A program made the translations under genes and the position numbers. From NCBI GenBank assembly GCA_030039895.1, contig JASHUR010000062.1, positions 1-13,502 of the forward strand: DNA of 13,502 bases, in the 5' to 3' direction. The notes beneath the pieces are model-generated. The model was not told the DNA's origin. It did no database searches and saw nothing but the letters and a program-made list of their open reading frames with translations. The DNA comes from Acidobacteriaceae bacterium (GTDB lineage Bacteria > Acidobacteriota > Terriglobia > Terriglobales > Acidobacteriaceae). Positions 12,724-13,502 of the stretch are shown one piece after another. Every line of letters starts with the position of its first letter. The stretch's first letter is position 1.

Positions 12724-13502
12724 GTGCAACAGACTCGACAAGTAGAGATACCCGGCGGCCCCTCGGCACGATTCTCCAGCCCCACTCCCGGCGCTCTTCA
12801 TCTTGCCGAGGGGCTCCGGCACCATGCAGCCGGCCGCTTCGTTGCCGCGGCTCACTGCTATCAGAGCGCGCTGGCCGCAAATTCAAATCATCCTGATACC
12901 CTCTTGCTTCTCGGCATCCTCGCCCGCCAGACGCGACAGTATGCGGCAGCAATTACGCTTATCCATGCAGCAATCGCCGCCCTGCCCCCCAGTAGCCCAG
13001 CCGCGCACTTCTACCTCAACCTGGCACACGCGCACCACACCGCCGGAAACCTTTCTGAAGCGGAAGCTGCCTGTCGCCATTCACTCGCGCACGACCCGCA
13101 CTCGGCTCCAGCCTGCTGTCGGCTGGCCGATATCCTCTCTGACCGTGGAAAACTCGACGAAGCGCGTCACTGCTGCGAGATGGCCATCACCTCCGAGCCA
13201 CGTTTCGCCCGCGCATATTACTCCCTCGGCAACATACTTTGCCGTCAGGGAAACAACGCTGCAGCCGTCGCCAGTTATAAGCATGCCCTCGCACTGGCCC
13301 CCATGCGTGCTGAGTTCTACTTTGCGCTGGGATACTCGCTCAACCGCCTCCACCGCCCGCCTGCAGCCCGCGCCGCTTTCGTCATGGCAATCAGGCTGCA
13401 TCCCCGTTTTGCTGAGGCCCATCTGAACCTCGGCAATCTCTATTACGATCATGGACACTCCGCCGCCGCCGCCTTGCACTACCTGCGCGCGTTGCGCATC
13501 CG
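12724..13502 (+). CDS. Tetratricopeptide repeat protein (runs off right edge)
   Basis: An uninterrupted frame of 259 codons plus 2 nt continues to the window edge. About seven TPR-like helical pairs of roughly 34 residues follow one another from about residue 24: LAEGLRHHAAGRFVAAAHCY, then repeats with AHFYLNLAHAHHTAGNLSEA (94-113), ACCRLADILSDRGKLDEA (130-147), AYYSLGNILCRQGNNAAA (164-181), FYFALGYSLNRLHRPPAA (198-215) and AHLNLGNLYYDHGHSAAA (232-249). No signal peptide or membrane segment is seen. The start GTG 12724 is the first start codon after the in-frame stop at 12610-12612 and has AGGA 9 nt upstream. TPR arrays bind proteins; this arrangement is also found in front of SPINDLY-like O-GlcNAc transferase domains, which would lie outside the window. 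Function is undetermined. Confidence 0.85.
   Translation, partial: MQQTRQVEIPGGPSARFSSPTPGALHLAEGLRHHAAGRFVAAAHCYQSALAANSNHPDTLLLLGILARQTRQYAAAITLIHAAIAALPPSSPAAHFYLNLAHAHHTAGNLSEAEAACRHSLAHDPHSAPACCRLADILSDRGKLDEARHCCEMAITSEPRFARAYYSLGNILCRQGNNAAAVASYKHALALAPMRAEFYFALGYSLNRLHRPPAARAAFVMAIRLHPRFAEAHLNLGNLYYDHGHSAAAALHYLRALRI
12758..12814 (+). repeat. 11-bp inverted repeat inside the 5' end of the TPR gene
   Basis: GCCCCTCGGCA (12758-12768) and TGCCGAGGGGC (12804-12814) are perfect reverse complements separated by 35 bp, within codons 12-31 of the TPR protein. In mRNA this could fold into a stem with a large loop soon after the start codon. In GC-rich coding DNA it may also be chance. Confidence 0.3.

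Noticed and set aside
12698..13479. Open frames on the minus strand and in other plus frames over the TPR gene
   Set aside because: They are shadows of the TPR frame: only the frame starting at GTG 12724 gives periodic 34-residue repeats.

Overview
The window looks like chromosomal DNA from a flagellated, heterotrophic Gram-negative bacterium of moderately high GC. Gene content and family flavour (DUF2147 protein, secreted GH5 enzyme beside a LacI regulator, receiver-thioredoxin reductase fusion with a cNMP-domain kinase, NarL-like regulator with a degenerate receiver, SPINDLY-like TPR protein) suggest Acidobacteriota, family Acidobacteriaceae. That placement is inference; no rRNA or marker gene is present. 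I see no mobile element, CRISPR array, tRNA or rRNA.

Region 1 (1-2434, + strand): a tight operon of a SAM methyltransferase, an FAD-dependent oxidoreductase of the geranylgeranyl-reductase-like family and a small exported DUF2147 protein, joined by ATGA and TTGA stop/start overlaps. Such methyltransferase/flavoprotein pairs often sit behind a type III polyketide synthase; the left edge cuts the upstream gene, so this cannot be confirmed. Region 2 (2449-4754): a secreted GH5 glycosidase (-) diverging from a LacI-type regulator (+), with a near-ideal LacI-family operator midway between the two starts, indicating a self-contained sugar-responsive switch.

Region 3 (4707-9840, - strand): in transcription order, a receiver/degenerate-glutaredoxin/thioredoxin-reductase-like fusion, a soluble histidine kinase with an N-terminal cyclic-nucleotide-binding-like domain, then the flagellar stator genes motA and motB. 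A textbook sigma-28 promoter lies between the kinase and motA, so motAB can be transcribed as a flagellar late-class unit even though it follows the redox two-component pair. The 3' end of motB overlaps the 3' end of lacI tail to tail by 48 bp.

Region 4 (9841-10963): a 378-bp AT-rich divergent spacer with several inverted repeats, then a NarL/LuxR-type regulator whose receiver lacks the phospho-acceptor Asp and other active-site residues, followed by a 12-bp perfect hairpin without a U-tract that separates it from the convergent aldehyde dehydrogenase. Region 5 (10964-13502): a P5C-dehydrogenase-type aldehyde dehydrogenase (-) with a 12-bp direct repeat at 21-bp pitch upstream, divergent from a TPR protein that starts at GTG 12724 and runs off the right edge.

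Most notable: the sigma-28 promoter of motAB, the LacI operator, the Cys-less receiver-reductase fusion with its kinase, and the phosphorylation-deficient NarL regulator diverging from it. The set in regions 3-4 could form a redox or energy-status signalling module next to the flagellar stator; that link is inferred only from proximity.
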